DNA of 13,656 bases from an uncultured bacterium (GTDB lineage Bacteria; Verrucomicrobiota; Lentisphaeria; Oligosphaerales; Oligosphaeraceae), in the NCBI GenBank assembly GCA_902783355.1, contig CACZQQ010000007.1, positions 1 through 13,656 of the forward strand. Reading direction: 5' to 3'. Position 1 is the first letter of the stretch; each line of letters begins with the position of its first letter. Positions 1 through 6,295 of the stretch are shown here, piece after piece. Under the pieces are notes generated by a model. It was given only the letters and a program-made list of their open reading frames with translations, was not told the DNA's origin and searched no databases. The position numbers and the translations under genes are program-made.

Positions 1-192
1 GAGTTCTGCACGCCGCAGCTGCTGGCGGGCCTCAAGGCCGCCCTCGCCGACATCCACGAGGCGCAGCGCAGCGGCCTCGCCGAAAACACGCTGCCCGACG
101 CGGACGCCGACCATATCATCCACCAGAATATCCGCAAGGCGGCCGCCCCGGGGCGCTCGTCTCCACTCAAGGCCTTTCTCCGCAAGGAGTAA
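1..192 (+). CDS. 3' end of an unidentified gene (partial)
   Basis: Frame 1 is open from the window edge to a TAA at 190-192 and gives 63 C-terminal residues. The tail is Ala/Lys/Arg-rich and ends SSPLKAFLRKE; I do not recognise the family. No membrane segment or motif is visible. The stop lies only 6 nt before the methyltransferase start, and that gene's Shine-Dalgarno (AAGGAG, 184-189) is inside this reading frame, so the two genes are almost certainly cotranscribed and may be translationally coupled. A gene in this position could be a restriction endonuclease partner of the methyltransferase, but nothing in these 63 residues shows it. Confidence 0.7.
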   Translation, partial: EFCTPQLLAGLKAALADIHEAQRSGLAENTLPDADADHIIHQNIRKAAAPGRSSPLKAFLRKE

Positions 193-198
193 TCACGC

Positions 199-1395
199 AT
201 GGCCTCCGAAGCGGCAAGGACCAGGCGCGCGCGAAAGGCGGCGGACTCCGCCAACCGCCAGAGCCATCTGACGGTGGCAGGCCGCGTGAACCAAGGCAGC
301 TTCTACACGCCCGCCAAATACGTGGCGCTTGTCGCGCAATGGCTTCTCGCCCACGGCGTCGGAGACGGCTGGACCGTCGCCGACCTTTCCTGCGGCTATG
401 GCGCCTTCCTCGAACTGCATGATGTCAAAGGACTTCAGGCCTGCCGCTATGTCGCCAACGACATCGACCTGGAAGCCGTGAAGACGGGCCGCGCCCTCTT
501 CCCGCAGGCCGAATGGCGCACGCAGAACGCCCTCCTGCACGTCGCGCGCGCCTCCTTCGGCTTCAGGCCCGACGAGCGCCTGGCCATCGTCGGCAATCCG
601 CCCTACAACGACACCACCTCGCAAATCAACCAGGGCCTCAAGACCGCCGGCATGCCCATGGACGACGACCTGTGGACGCGCGACCTCGGCCTCTCGTCGC
701 TGCTGGCCTACGACAAGCTCAGGGCCGACTTCGTGGCCGTCCTGCATCCGCTCTCCTATCTCGTCAAGGAGAGCAACTTCAAGGCGGCGGCGCGCTTCTT
801 CTCCCACTACCGCCTCCTGGAGCACCTCGTCTTCTCAAGCCAGCGCTTCGCGGACACCTCGCGGCTGGCCGCCTTCCCCGTCCTCGTCGCCCTCTACGGA
901 CGCGACGAGGCGCACGGCCTCGCCTATGCCGACGTCCGCCGGCAGCTCTTCCGCACGGAGGAGGGCGACCGCTTCTCCCTGAACGGATTCGATTCCGTCA
1001 CCGACCATGTCGCCAAATATCCGCACAAGGCACGCTACACCCCCGAAATCCTCTTCTACACCCTGCGGGACGTCAACGCGCTGCGCCGCTGCCGCACCTT
1101 CATCCGCGAACGCATCGCCAACGCCGTGGACGTCGCCCCTGGCCAGCTGCCCTACTACTGCTACATCGACTGCTTCAAGCGCTATGCCGAAATCCCCTAC
1201 TGGCTCGGCAATTTCGACATCCCATTCATAGAGAAGGAGTTCGACGCCATTGCCGATATCGTCGCCGCCGATGCCATGGCCCACCATCCGGAGATCTTCG
1301 GCCGGCAGCCTAATCCAACTGCAATGCAGATAGATAGAATCAAGGAATATATTAAGCGCGCCATTTGGGAAGGCAAGCCGCAGGAGCCCCCATGA
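199..1395 (+). CDS. Adenine-N6 DNA methyltransferase, gamma-type motif order
   Basis: A 398-residue SAM-dependent DNA methyltransferase that would methylate adenine N6 in DNA. Motif X-like GSFYTP is at residues 33-38, SAM-binding motif I (DLSCGYGAF) at 62-70, an acidic NDID at 87-90 and catalytic motif IV NPPY at 133-136. The order X-I-IV is that of gamma-class enzymes such as stand-alone type II methyltransferases. The C-terminal half (about 200-398) lacks recognisable motifs and is the expected place for target recognition. The ATG at 199 is chosen because AAGGAG at 184-189 lies 9 nt upstream and only 6 nt separate it from the previous stop. It converges with araD. The last 25 or so codons (about 1309-1372) are clearly more AT-rich than the rest. 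Family call is strong; target sequence is unknown, and a restriction partner is not seen. Confidence 0.88.
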   Translation: MASEAARTRRARKAADSANRQSHLTVAGRVNQGSFYTPAKYVALVAQWLLAHGVGDGWTVADLSCGYGAFLELHDVKGLQACRYVANDIDLEAVKTGRALFPQAEWRTQNALLHVARASFGFRPDERLAIVGNPPYNDTTSQINQGLKTAGMPMDDDLWTRDLGLSSLLAYDKLRADFVAVLHPLSYLVKESNFKAAARFFSHYRLLEHLVFSSQRFADTSRLAAFPVLVALYGRDEAHGLAYADVRRQLFRTEEGDRFSLNGFDSVTDHVAKYPHKARYTPEILFYTLRDVNALRRCRTFIRERIANAVDVAPGQLPYYCYIDCFKRYAEIPYWLGNFDIPFIEKEFDAIADIVAADAMAHHPEIFGRQPNPTAMQIDRIKEYIKRAIWEGKPQEPP

Positions 1396-1409
1396 CGGAG
1401 ACCTCCGAC

Positions 1410-1450
1410 AAGGCGGTTCTCCCGAAGAGAAGACCATGACAAGGCGCCTT
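1410..1450. terminator. Possible stem-loop between convergent genes
   Basis: In the 60-nt gap between the methyltransferase and araD stops, AAGGCG (1410-1415) can pair with CGCCTT (1445-1450). A second 5-bp stem, TTCTC/GAGAA (1417-1421/1427-1431), is nested inside; read on the minus strand its loop is UUCGG. On the + strand the outer stem runs into TTTTCC. The long internal loop makes it a weak terminator candidate. It could serve both converging transcripts. Confidence 0.25.
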
Positions 1451-1455
1451 TTCCT

Positions 1456-2154
1456 TCACTTCTGGCCGTAGTAGGCGTCCTTGCCGTGCTTCCGGCTGTA
1501 GTGCTTCTGGATGAGGGAGGCCTTGAGGCGCTGCGCGTTGGGGTTGACGGCTTCCGTCAGGTAGGCCATCTTGCAGAGCTCCTCCATGACGCGCGCGTTG
1601 AAGACCGCCTTGGCGGCGGTGGCGCCCCATGCGAACGGCCCGTGCCCCGCGACAAGCACCATGGGAATCTCGGCGGGGTCCAACTTGTTCTTGCGGAAGC
1701 ACTCCGTGATTTGCAGGCCGGTCTCGGTCTCGTAGTCGTTCCGGATGCGCTCGTCGGGCATGAAGTCCGTGCAGGGGATGTCGGCGGCGAGATGGTCGGC
1801 GTGTGTAGTGCCGTAGAGGGGGACGGCGCGCGCGGCCTGCGCCCACGCAACGGCGAAGGTGGAGTGCGTGTGGACGATGCCGCCGACGGCGGGGAACGCC
1901 TTGTAGAGTTCCAGATGCGTGTTGCAGTCGCTTGAGGGGCGCAGGGCCCCGTCGACGACTTTCCCGTCCAAATCGACGATGACAATATCCTGCGGCGCAA
2001 GGGTTTCGTAGGGGACGCCGGAGGGCTTGATGGCGAAGACGCCGGCCGCGCGGTCGAGGCAGCTGACGTTGCCGAAGGTGTAGAGGACGAGGCCGAGCTT
2101 CGGCAGCTCCATGTTGGCCTCGAAGCACTCTTCGCGGAGGGAAGCGAAGTTCAT
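1456..2154 (-). CDS. araD: L-ribulose-5-phosphate 4-epimerase AraD
   Basis: A 232-residue cytoplasmic zinc enzyme that interconverts L-ribulose 5-phosphate and D-xylulose 5-phosphate, the last step of L-arabinose breakdown before the pentose phosphate pathway. Length matches E. coli AraD (231). The key residues fall at the same numbers as in E. coli: D76, H95, H97 and H171 for zinc, and D120 and Y229 for catalysis. The GHG of the zinc site is at 170-172. The frame stays open upstream into araB, but the ATG at 2154 is the start: it gives the family N-terminus (MNFASLREEC), and GGGAGG (minus strand, 2169-2164) lies 9 nt before it. That ribosome site is inside the end of araB, whose stop is 2 nt upstream, so translation is probably coupled. 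Class II aldolase/adducin family; call is firm. Confidence 0.96.
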   Translation of the reverse strand: MNFASLREECFEANMELPKLGLVLYTFGNVSCLDRAAGVFAIKPSGVPYETLAPQDIVIVDLDGKVVDGALRPSSDCNTHLELYKAFPAVGGIVHTHSTFAVAWAQAARAVPLYGTTHADHLAADIPCTDFMPDERIRNDYETETGLQITECFRKNKLDPAEIPMVLVAGHGPFAWGATAAKAVFNARVMEELCKMAYLTEAVNPNAQRLKASLIQKHYSRKHGKDAYYGQK

Positions 2155-2156
2155 CG

Positions 2157-3743
2157 TCAGAGGCCTCCCTTTTCCATCAGCTGGCCGAAGGCCAGATAGC
2201 GCTGATAGAGCGCCTCGTAGGTTGATGCGCGCTCCTGGCTCGGGACGTATTCCGCGTCGAAGCCGGCCCCCATCTTCTCCATGGCCGCCTCGACGCGCGG
2301 ATAGAGGCCGGCGGCGACGGCGCCGAACATCGCGCCGCCGAGGGCGCAGGTCTGCTCGCAGGCCGCGACCTTGACGGGCAGGCGGAAGACGTCGGCGCAC
2401 ATCTGCATGATGAAGGGCGACTTGCGGCTGATGCCGCCTGTCATGATGACGTTCCGCAGGGGGATTGCCTGCGCCTTGAAGTGGTCGACGATGGCCCGTG
2501 CGCCGAAGACGGTGCTCTCGACGAGGGCGCGGTAGAGCATGGGCGCGGTGGTGCCCAGGCCGAGGCCGCAGACGGCGCCCGCCAGCTTCGGGTTGGCGAA
2601 GGGCGTGCGGCGGCCGTTGAACCAGTCCAGCGCCAGCACGTTGGCGCCTCCAGCGGGCAGCGCGGCGGCATCCTTCTCAAGGGCGGCGAGGCTGACGTCG
2701 CCCGCGTAGGAGAGGAGCCGCTGGAACCACGCGTACACGTCGCCGAAGGCGGACTGCCCCGCCTCCAGGCCGACCATGCCCGGAATGACGGAACCATCCA
2801 CCTGGCCACAAATCCCTGGAATGCAATTAGTTATATCTGGGGCGACGATGATGTCGCAAGTGCTTGTGCCGCAGACTTTTACAAGGTCGTAGGCATGGAT
2901 TTGCGCGCCGACGGCCCCGAAATGGCAGTCGAAGGCGCCTGCGGCGACCTTGACATCGGTGGTGAGGCCGAAACGCGCCGCCCACTCTGCTGTCAGGGTG
3001 CCGACGGCCTTGTCGCTTGTCGCGGTCTCTTGGAAGAGGCGTGCGCGCAGGCCCGCGAGGAGCGGATCGACGCCCGCGAGGAACTCATCGGGCGGCAGGC
3101 CGCCCCAGCTGGCGTGCCACATGGCCTTGTGGCCTGCGGCGCAACGGCTTCGCGCCATGGCGAGGGGATTTGTGCCGCCCGTGAGGACGGCGGGGATCCA
3201 GTCGCAGTGCTCCACCCAGCTGAAGGCGGCGTCGCGGACGGCGGCGCTGCGGCGGAGCGTGTGCAGGATTTTGGCGAAGAACCATTCGCTGGAGTAGATG
3301 CCGCCCTCGAACATCGTGTAGTCGGTGCCGCCGTGGGACTTGGCGTGCGCGTTGATTTCATCGGCCTCCGCGATGGCGGTGTGGTCCTTCCAGAGGATGA
3401 ACATCGCGTCGGGGTCGTCGGCGAACTCGGGCAAAAGCGCGAGGGGAGTCCCGTCGCGGTTGACGGGGCAGGGCGTGGAACCCGTGGTGTCGACGCCGAG
3501 GCCGACGACGCGCGCGCCATCGACGCCTTCCATGACGCCCCTGACGACCGTCTCCATGCTTTCTAGATAGTCGAGCGGATGCTGCCGGAAGCGGTTGCTG
3601 GCGGCATCGCAGAATCTCCCTTCGCTCCAGCGCGGATAGGTTTGCACGCGCGAGGCGAGGATTTCGCCGTTGGCGGCGTCGACCAGAATGGCCCTCACGC
3701 TGTCGGAACCGAAGTCGAGGCCGATTGCAAGCGGGTTGTTCAT
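2157..3743 (-). CDS. araB: L-ribulokinase AraB (FGGY kinase)
   Basis: A 528-residue ATP-dependent kinase that phosphorylates L-ribulose to L-ribulose 5-phosphate, the substrate of AraD encoded just downstream. The N-terminal phosphate-binding segment GLDFGSDSVRA is at 8-18. WKDHTA is at 118-123 and GGIYSSEW at 147-154, both typical of AraB. GAFDCH at 269-274 carries the likely catalytic base D272, GTSTCD is at 292-297, ICGQVDGS at 311-318, and TGGISRKSP at 435-443 belongs to the second actin-like domain. It is slightly shorter than E. coli AraB (566). The frame is open for another 98 codons upstream, but that part translates the intergenic repeats. The ATG at 3743 follows GGAG (minus strand, 3754-3751) by 7 nt and begins the conserved fold. 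Codons for residues about 285-320 are unusually AT-rich. No araA or transporter is in view. Confidence 0.96.
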   Translation of the reverse strand: MNNPLAIGLDFGSDSVRAILVDAANGEILASRVQTYPRWSEGRFCDAASNRFRQHPLDYLESMETVVRGVMEGVDGARVVGLGVDTTGSTPCPVNRDGTPLALLPEFADDPDAMFILWKDHTAIAEADEINAHAKSHGGTDYTMFEGGIYSSEWFFAKILHTLRRSAAVRDAAFSWVEHCDWIPAVLTGGTNPLAMARSRCAAGHKAMWHASWGGLPPDEFLAGVDPLLAGLRARLFQETATSDKAVGTLTAEWAARFGLTTDVKVAAGAFDCHFGAVGAQIHAYDLVKVCGTSTCDIIVAPDITNCIPGICGQVDGSVIPGMVGLEAGQSAFGDVYAWFQRLLSYAGDVSLAALEKDAAALPAGGANVLALDWFNGRRTPFANPKLAGAVCGLGLGTTAPMLYRALVESTVFGARAIVDHFKAQAIPLRNVIMTGGISRKSPFIMQMCADVFRLPVKVAACEQTCALGGAMFGAVAAGLYPRVEAAMEKMGAGFDAEYVPSQERASTYEALYQRYLAFGQLMEKGGL

Positions 3744-3780
3744 GGAATTACTCCGTTGTGTGAAATTGGGAAGCTGGCAG

Positions 3781-3800
3781 GCTATTGCAATTACTATAGC
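3781..3800 (-). promoter_or_regulatory. Candidate araB promoter -10 within an operator-like dyad
   Basis: The 20 bp GCTATTGCAATTACTATAGC is an imperfect palindrome that matches its own reverse complement at 14 of 20 positions, with perfect 5-bp outer arms. On the minus strand it contains TATAGT (3798 to 3793), a good -10 hexamer, which would give a leader of roughly 40 nt before the araB ATG. No convincing -35 lies 16-18 nt upstream. A dyad over the -10 is the usual layout for a repressor such as a LacI- or GntR-type sugar regulator, but no regulator gene is in the window. Confidence 0.4.
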
Positions 3801-3860
3801 ACGGGAATGCATGCCTATGCGTGGCTTTGGGGGCGGGGCCTGTCGCTGAAGACCACGGGA

Positions 3861-3949
3861 GTGGGACATGTGGGACAGATGAGACAAATGGGACGGGGCC
3901 TTCTGTCCCACAAGTCCCACAGGTCTCATAGGTCCCATTTGTCCCACGC
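3861..3949. repeat. Inverted array of 9-nt units with heptamer core RTGRGAC
   Basis: Four units run forward: GTGGGACAT (3861), GTGGGACAG (3870), ATGAGACAA (3879) and ATGGGACGG (3888). After GGCCTTCT (3897-3904), five units run in the opposite sense: GTCCCACAA (3905), GTCCCACAG (3914), GTCTCATAG (3923), GTCCCATTT (3932) and GTCCCACGC (3941). Each unit is a conserved heptamer plus a variable 2-nt spacer. The best fold pairs 3861-3894 with 3914-3947, with 27 of 34 Watson-Crick matches; almost all mismatches are in the spacers, and the loop is 19 nt. The variant unit ATGAGAC pairs exactly with GTCTCAT. It is non-coding: apparent peptides rich in Ser-His across it are artefacts of the 9-nt period. 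Confidence 0.85.
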
Positions 3950-3989
3950 CTTCGCCTTCTGCAACCGGCCTCCCCGGCAAAAGCCCCTT

Positions 3990-4006
3990 CCGACGAAAAG
4001 CGTCGG
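3990..4006. repeat. Short perfect hairpin CCGACG/CGTCGG
   Basis: CCGACG (3990-3995) and CGTCGG (4001-4006) form a 6-bp stem around the 5-nt loop AAAAG, immediately left of the second CGGGAATGCAT copy. No T-tract follows on either strand, so its role is unclear. Confidence 0.35.
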
Positions 4007-4027
4007 CGCGGGAATGCATCCGGCCGC

Positions 4028-4048
4028 GCGGGAGCACGGCCCTCCCGC
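4028..4048 (-). terminator. GC-rich hairpin just after the rarA stop, possible terminator or REP-like element
   Basis: GCGGGAG (4028-4034) pairs perfectly with CTCCCGC (4042-4048) around a 7-nt loop. It begins 1 nt beyond the rarA TAA (4052-4050), the position expected of a terminator or a 3'-end-protecting hairpin. No run of U follows on the minus strand, so intrinsic termination is uncertain. Its GGCCCTCCCG half resembles GGGCCCTCCCG at 7769-7779, which hints at a dispersed REP-like element. Confidence 0.4.
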
Positions 4049-4049
4049 A

Positions 4050-6281
4050 TTATTCTGCGGTCAGAATGGCGGTGCGGCTTTCGAAGGGCACCTCGTGGCC
4101 GACGAGCGGCAGGAGGGCGCGGCGCAGCGCCTCCACCATCTCCGCCGTTGCGCCGTGCTTCAGCAGGCGGCCGGCGTAGCTGCCGCCGTCATTCATATCC
4201 ATCCAGCGGTTCAGCGTGCGCTCCGGCAGGAGGACGCGCCGCCGCATCTCCAGCAGCTCCACTTTGGCGTCGGCGAAGCCTGCCTGCCGTGCCTCTTCCT
4301 GAAGCGTGGCCTCGTCCCACGCCAGAAGCGGATCCGCCGTGTCGTTATACATAACATCCTCTGCTGCAATGAGTTGCGAAGACAGGCTTCCCTCGGGGCA
4401 AAGACGGCTGAGGCGCTGTCCGTAGCGGGGGACGGCCTCCGCGAGGGCGAGCGTGCCGCCGTCGGCAAGGCGCTCCTTGAGGCTCTTCAGGAGGGCGCGG
4501 CGCGCCTCGGCGGTCCCTGCGGCGTTGAGCACGTTGCGCCCTGCGGTGAAGTCGAAGCGGACGTCGCCGTCGCCTGCGTCGGCGAGCAGGCCTGCCAGTT
4601 CGGCGGCTTTTCCGACAAGAAGTCGCGGCTGCCGCAGGTCGGGCAGCTGGCTGGCCTGCTCCCGCAGGAGCTGGGCGGCGTGCGCGTCAGGGGCGAGCGC
4701 CCACACGCCGCCTTCGGGGACGCGTCGCACGGCCTCCCATGTCAGCAGGCCCGTGCCCGCGCTCAGGTCCAATACGAGTTCATGCCGCTGAAGGGGTCTT
4801 GCGGCGAAGAGGGCGTTTCGCAGGAGGCCGAGGGAGCCCGCGAGGGAGTCGACGGCGCGCGCGAGCCACTGCTCCGTGGCGGCGTCCTGCGGCGAGAAGG
4901 TGAGGATTTCGGGCGGGCTTTCAAGGCGGAGGGCGGCCTCGTTCTCGCGGAGGGCGGCCAGCTGGAGTTCGCGGCGCTCGCGGATGCCGTCGGCCAGCTT
5001 CGCCTCGTAGCCGAGCGCGCCCGGCTGATAGAAGATGCGGCCCTGGAGGGAGGAGGGCAGATACTGCTGCGCCACCCAGTGGTTACGGTATTCGTGCGGA
5101 TACTTGTAGCCGACGCCGTGGCCGAAGCCCTCCTTGTCCCGCGACGCGTCCCGCAGATGGTTGGGGACCTCGCCCTCCCGCTCGTGCTCCACAAGCTTCA
5201 GCGCGTCGAAGAAGCCCATGACCGAATTGGACTTGGGGGCGGTCGCGCAGTAGAGGGCGGCGTGCGCCAGCGGATAGTGGCCCTCGGGGAGGCCGACGCG
5301 GTCGAAGGCCTCCGCGCAGGCCGTGACGAACTGGACGGCGTTGGGGTCGGCCATGCCGATGTCCTCCGAGGCGAAGATGGTCATGCGGCGGAAGATGAAG
5401 CGCGGGTCCTCGCCCGCATAGACCATCTTGGCCAGCCAGTAGAAGACCGCGTCGGGGTCGGAGCCGCGCATGGACTTGATGAAGGCGGAGATGGTGTCGA
5501 AATGATAGTCGCCCTCGCGGTCGTAGAGGACGGCGCGGTGCTGGATGGACTCCTCCGCGACCTGCAGCGTGATGCGGATGCGGCCGTCGCCGTCGGGCTG
5601 CGTCGTCTCGACGGCCAGCTGGAGGGCGTTGAGGGCGGCGCGCGCGTCTCCGTTGGCGACGTTGGCGAAGTGGTCCATGGCCTCCGGCAGCAGGTCGATG
5701 TCGCGGCCGCCGTAGCCGCGCGCGGGGTCGTCGAGGGCCTGGCGGACGATTGCCTTGATGTCTTCCGTGGTCAGGGGCTTGAGCTGGAAGATGCGGCTGC
5801 GGGAGACGAGGGCGCGGTTGACGGTGAAATAGGGGTTCTCGGTGGTGGCGCCGATGAGGATGATGGTGCCGTTTTCGACCCACGGCAGAAGCGCGTCCTG
5901 CTGCGCCTTGTTCCAGCGGTGCACTTCGTCCACGAAGAGGATGGTGCGCTGGCCGTATTCGCCGAGGCGCCGTTTTGCCTCCTGCGTGACCGCCTTCAGT
6001 TCGGCGATGCCGGTCATGACGGCGTTCAGCGTGACGAAGGCGGATTTGGTGGTGTTTGCGATGACGCTGGCCAGCGTGGTCTTGCCCGTGCCCGGCGGCC
6101 CGTAGAAGATGAGGGAGCTGAGCTGGTCGGCCTGGATGGCGCGCCGCAATAGCCGTCCGGGGGCCAGGATGTGCCCCTGGCCCACATACTCCTCGAGCGT
6201 GCGCGGGCGCATACGCGCCGCCAGCGGCCCCTCCTTGCGGAGCCGCTCCTCCCGCGCATGTTCGAAGAGGTTGCCGTGCAT
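4050..6281 (-). CDS. rarA: RarA/MgsA-type AAA+ ATPase fused to a methyltransferase-like domain
   Basis: A 743-residue protein, far longer than stand-alone RarA (about 420-450). Residues 1 to about 440 are a complete RarA: Walker A GPPGTGKT at 61-68, Walker B ILFVDEVH at 114-121, sensor-1 region GATTENP at 144-150, a likely arginine finger in SRSR at 160-163, and the RarA C-terminal region including GYKYPHEY at 391-398. RarA acts in replication fork maintenance and recombination. Residues about 455-743 add a class I methyltransferase-like fold with motif I VLDLSAGTGLL at 503-513. NCBI recognises a RarA/unknown-domain fusion family (recalled as PRK13341), so the architecture is rare but not new. 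The ATG at 6281 gives the usual MxxNLFEHAR start, though no Shine-Dalgarno precedes it. It lies 14 nt after thrC. The target of the second domain is unknown. Confidence 0.93.
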   Translation of the reverse strand: MHGNLFEHAREERLRKEGPLAARMRPRTLEEYVGQGHILAPGRLLRRAIQADQLSSLIFYGPPGTGKTTLASVIANTTKSAFVTLNAVMTGIAELKAVTQEAKRRLGEYGQRTILFVDEVHRWNKAQQDALLPWVENGTIILIGATTENPYFTVNRALVSRSRIFQLKPLTTEDIKAIVRQALDDPARGYGGRDIDLLPEAMDHFANVANGDARAALNALQLAVETTQPDGDGRIRITLQVAEESIQHRAVLYDREGDYHFDTISAFIKSMRGSDPDAVFYWLAKMVYAGEDPRFIFRRMTIFASEDIGMADPNAVQFVTACAEAFDRVGLPEGHYPLAHAALYCATAPKSNSVMGFFDALKLVEHEREGEVPNHLRDASRDKEGFGHGVGYKYPHEYRNHWVAQQYLPSSLQGRIFYQPGALGYEAKLADGIRERRELQLAALRENEAALRLESPPEILTFSPQDAATEQWLARAVDSLAGSLGLLRNALFAARPLQRHELVLDLSAGTGLLTWEAVRRVPEGGVWALAPDAHAAQLLREQASQLPDLRQPRLLVGKAAELAGLLADAGDGDVRFDFTAGRNVLNAAGTAEARRALLKSLKERLADGGTLALAEAVPRYGQRLSRLCPEGSLSSQLIAAEDVMYNDTADPLLAWDEATLQEEARQAGFADAKVELLEMRRRVLLPERTLNRWMDMNDGGSYAGRLLKHGATAEMVEALRRALLPLVGHEVPFESRTAILTAE

Positions 6282-6293
6282 ATATTATATATG
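6279..6293. repeat. Perfect AT-rich palindrome over the rarA start codon
   Basis: CATATAT-T-ATATATG is a perfect inverted repeat of 7-bp arms around one base. It contains the rarA ATG (6281-6279, minus strand) and fills most of the 14-nt gap after the thrC stop. It takes the place of a Shine-Dalgarno and contrasts sharply with the GC-rich surroundings. It could be an operator, a weak internal promoter (-10-like), or simply an unstructured AT-rich start region. AT-only arms make chance self-complementarity easier. Confidence 0.4.
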
Positions 6294-6295
6294 TA

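Larger units (their letters stand above)
3802..4019. repeat. 11-bp direct repeat flanking a repeat-bearing segment
   Basis: CGGGAATGCAT occurs at 3802-3812 and again at 4009-4019. Extending left, the copies read GCACGGGAATGCAT and GCGCGGGAATGCAT, so 13 of 14 match. Between them lie about 200 bp including the inverted 9-nt repeat array. The arrangement resembles a small inserted element with duplicated ends, but there are no obvious terminal inverted repeats and chance duplication is not excluded. The left copy lies where the -35 region of araB would be. Confidence 0.45.

Noticed and set aside
1441..1450. AAGGCGCCTT as a stand-alone terminator
   Set aside because: It is a perfect palindrome without room for a loop. 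Only its right half, pairing with AAGGCG at 1410-1415, could form a usable stem.
3861..3949. CRISPR array
   Set aside because: Units are 9 nt, with 2-nt gaps, in two opposite orientations. There are no spacers of usual length and no cas genes.
3802..4019. Complete insertion sequence
   Set aside because: No transposase frame and no terminal inverted repeats are present; only a short non-autonomous element is conceivable.
3744..4037. N-terminal extension of araB (98 codons)
   Set aside because: It translates the intergenic repeats into a His/Ser/Pro/Gly-rich tract. The ATG at 3743 has a Shine-Dalgarno 7 nt upstream and begins the conserved kinase fold.
3748..4050. 100-codon minus-strand frame in the araB-rarA gap
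   Set aside because: It is a translation of the hairpin and 9-nt repeats, overlaps the candidate araB promoter, and lacks homology-like features.
3579..6152. Long open frame (857 codons) on the plus strand
   Set aside because: It is antisense to araB and to the rarA fusion and reads straight through the 9-nt repeats, giving an Ala/Val/Gly/Glu-rich product with no domain.
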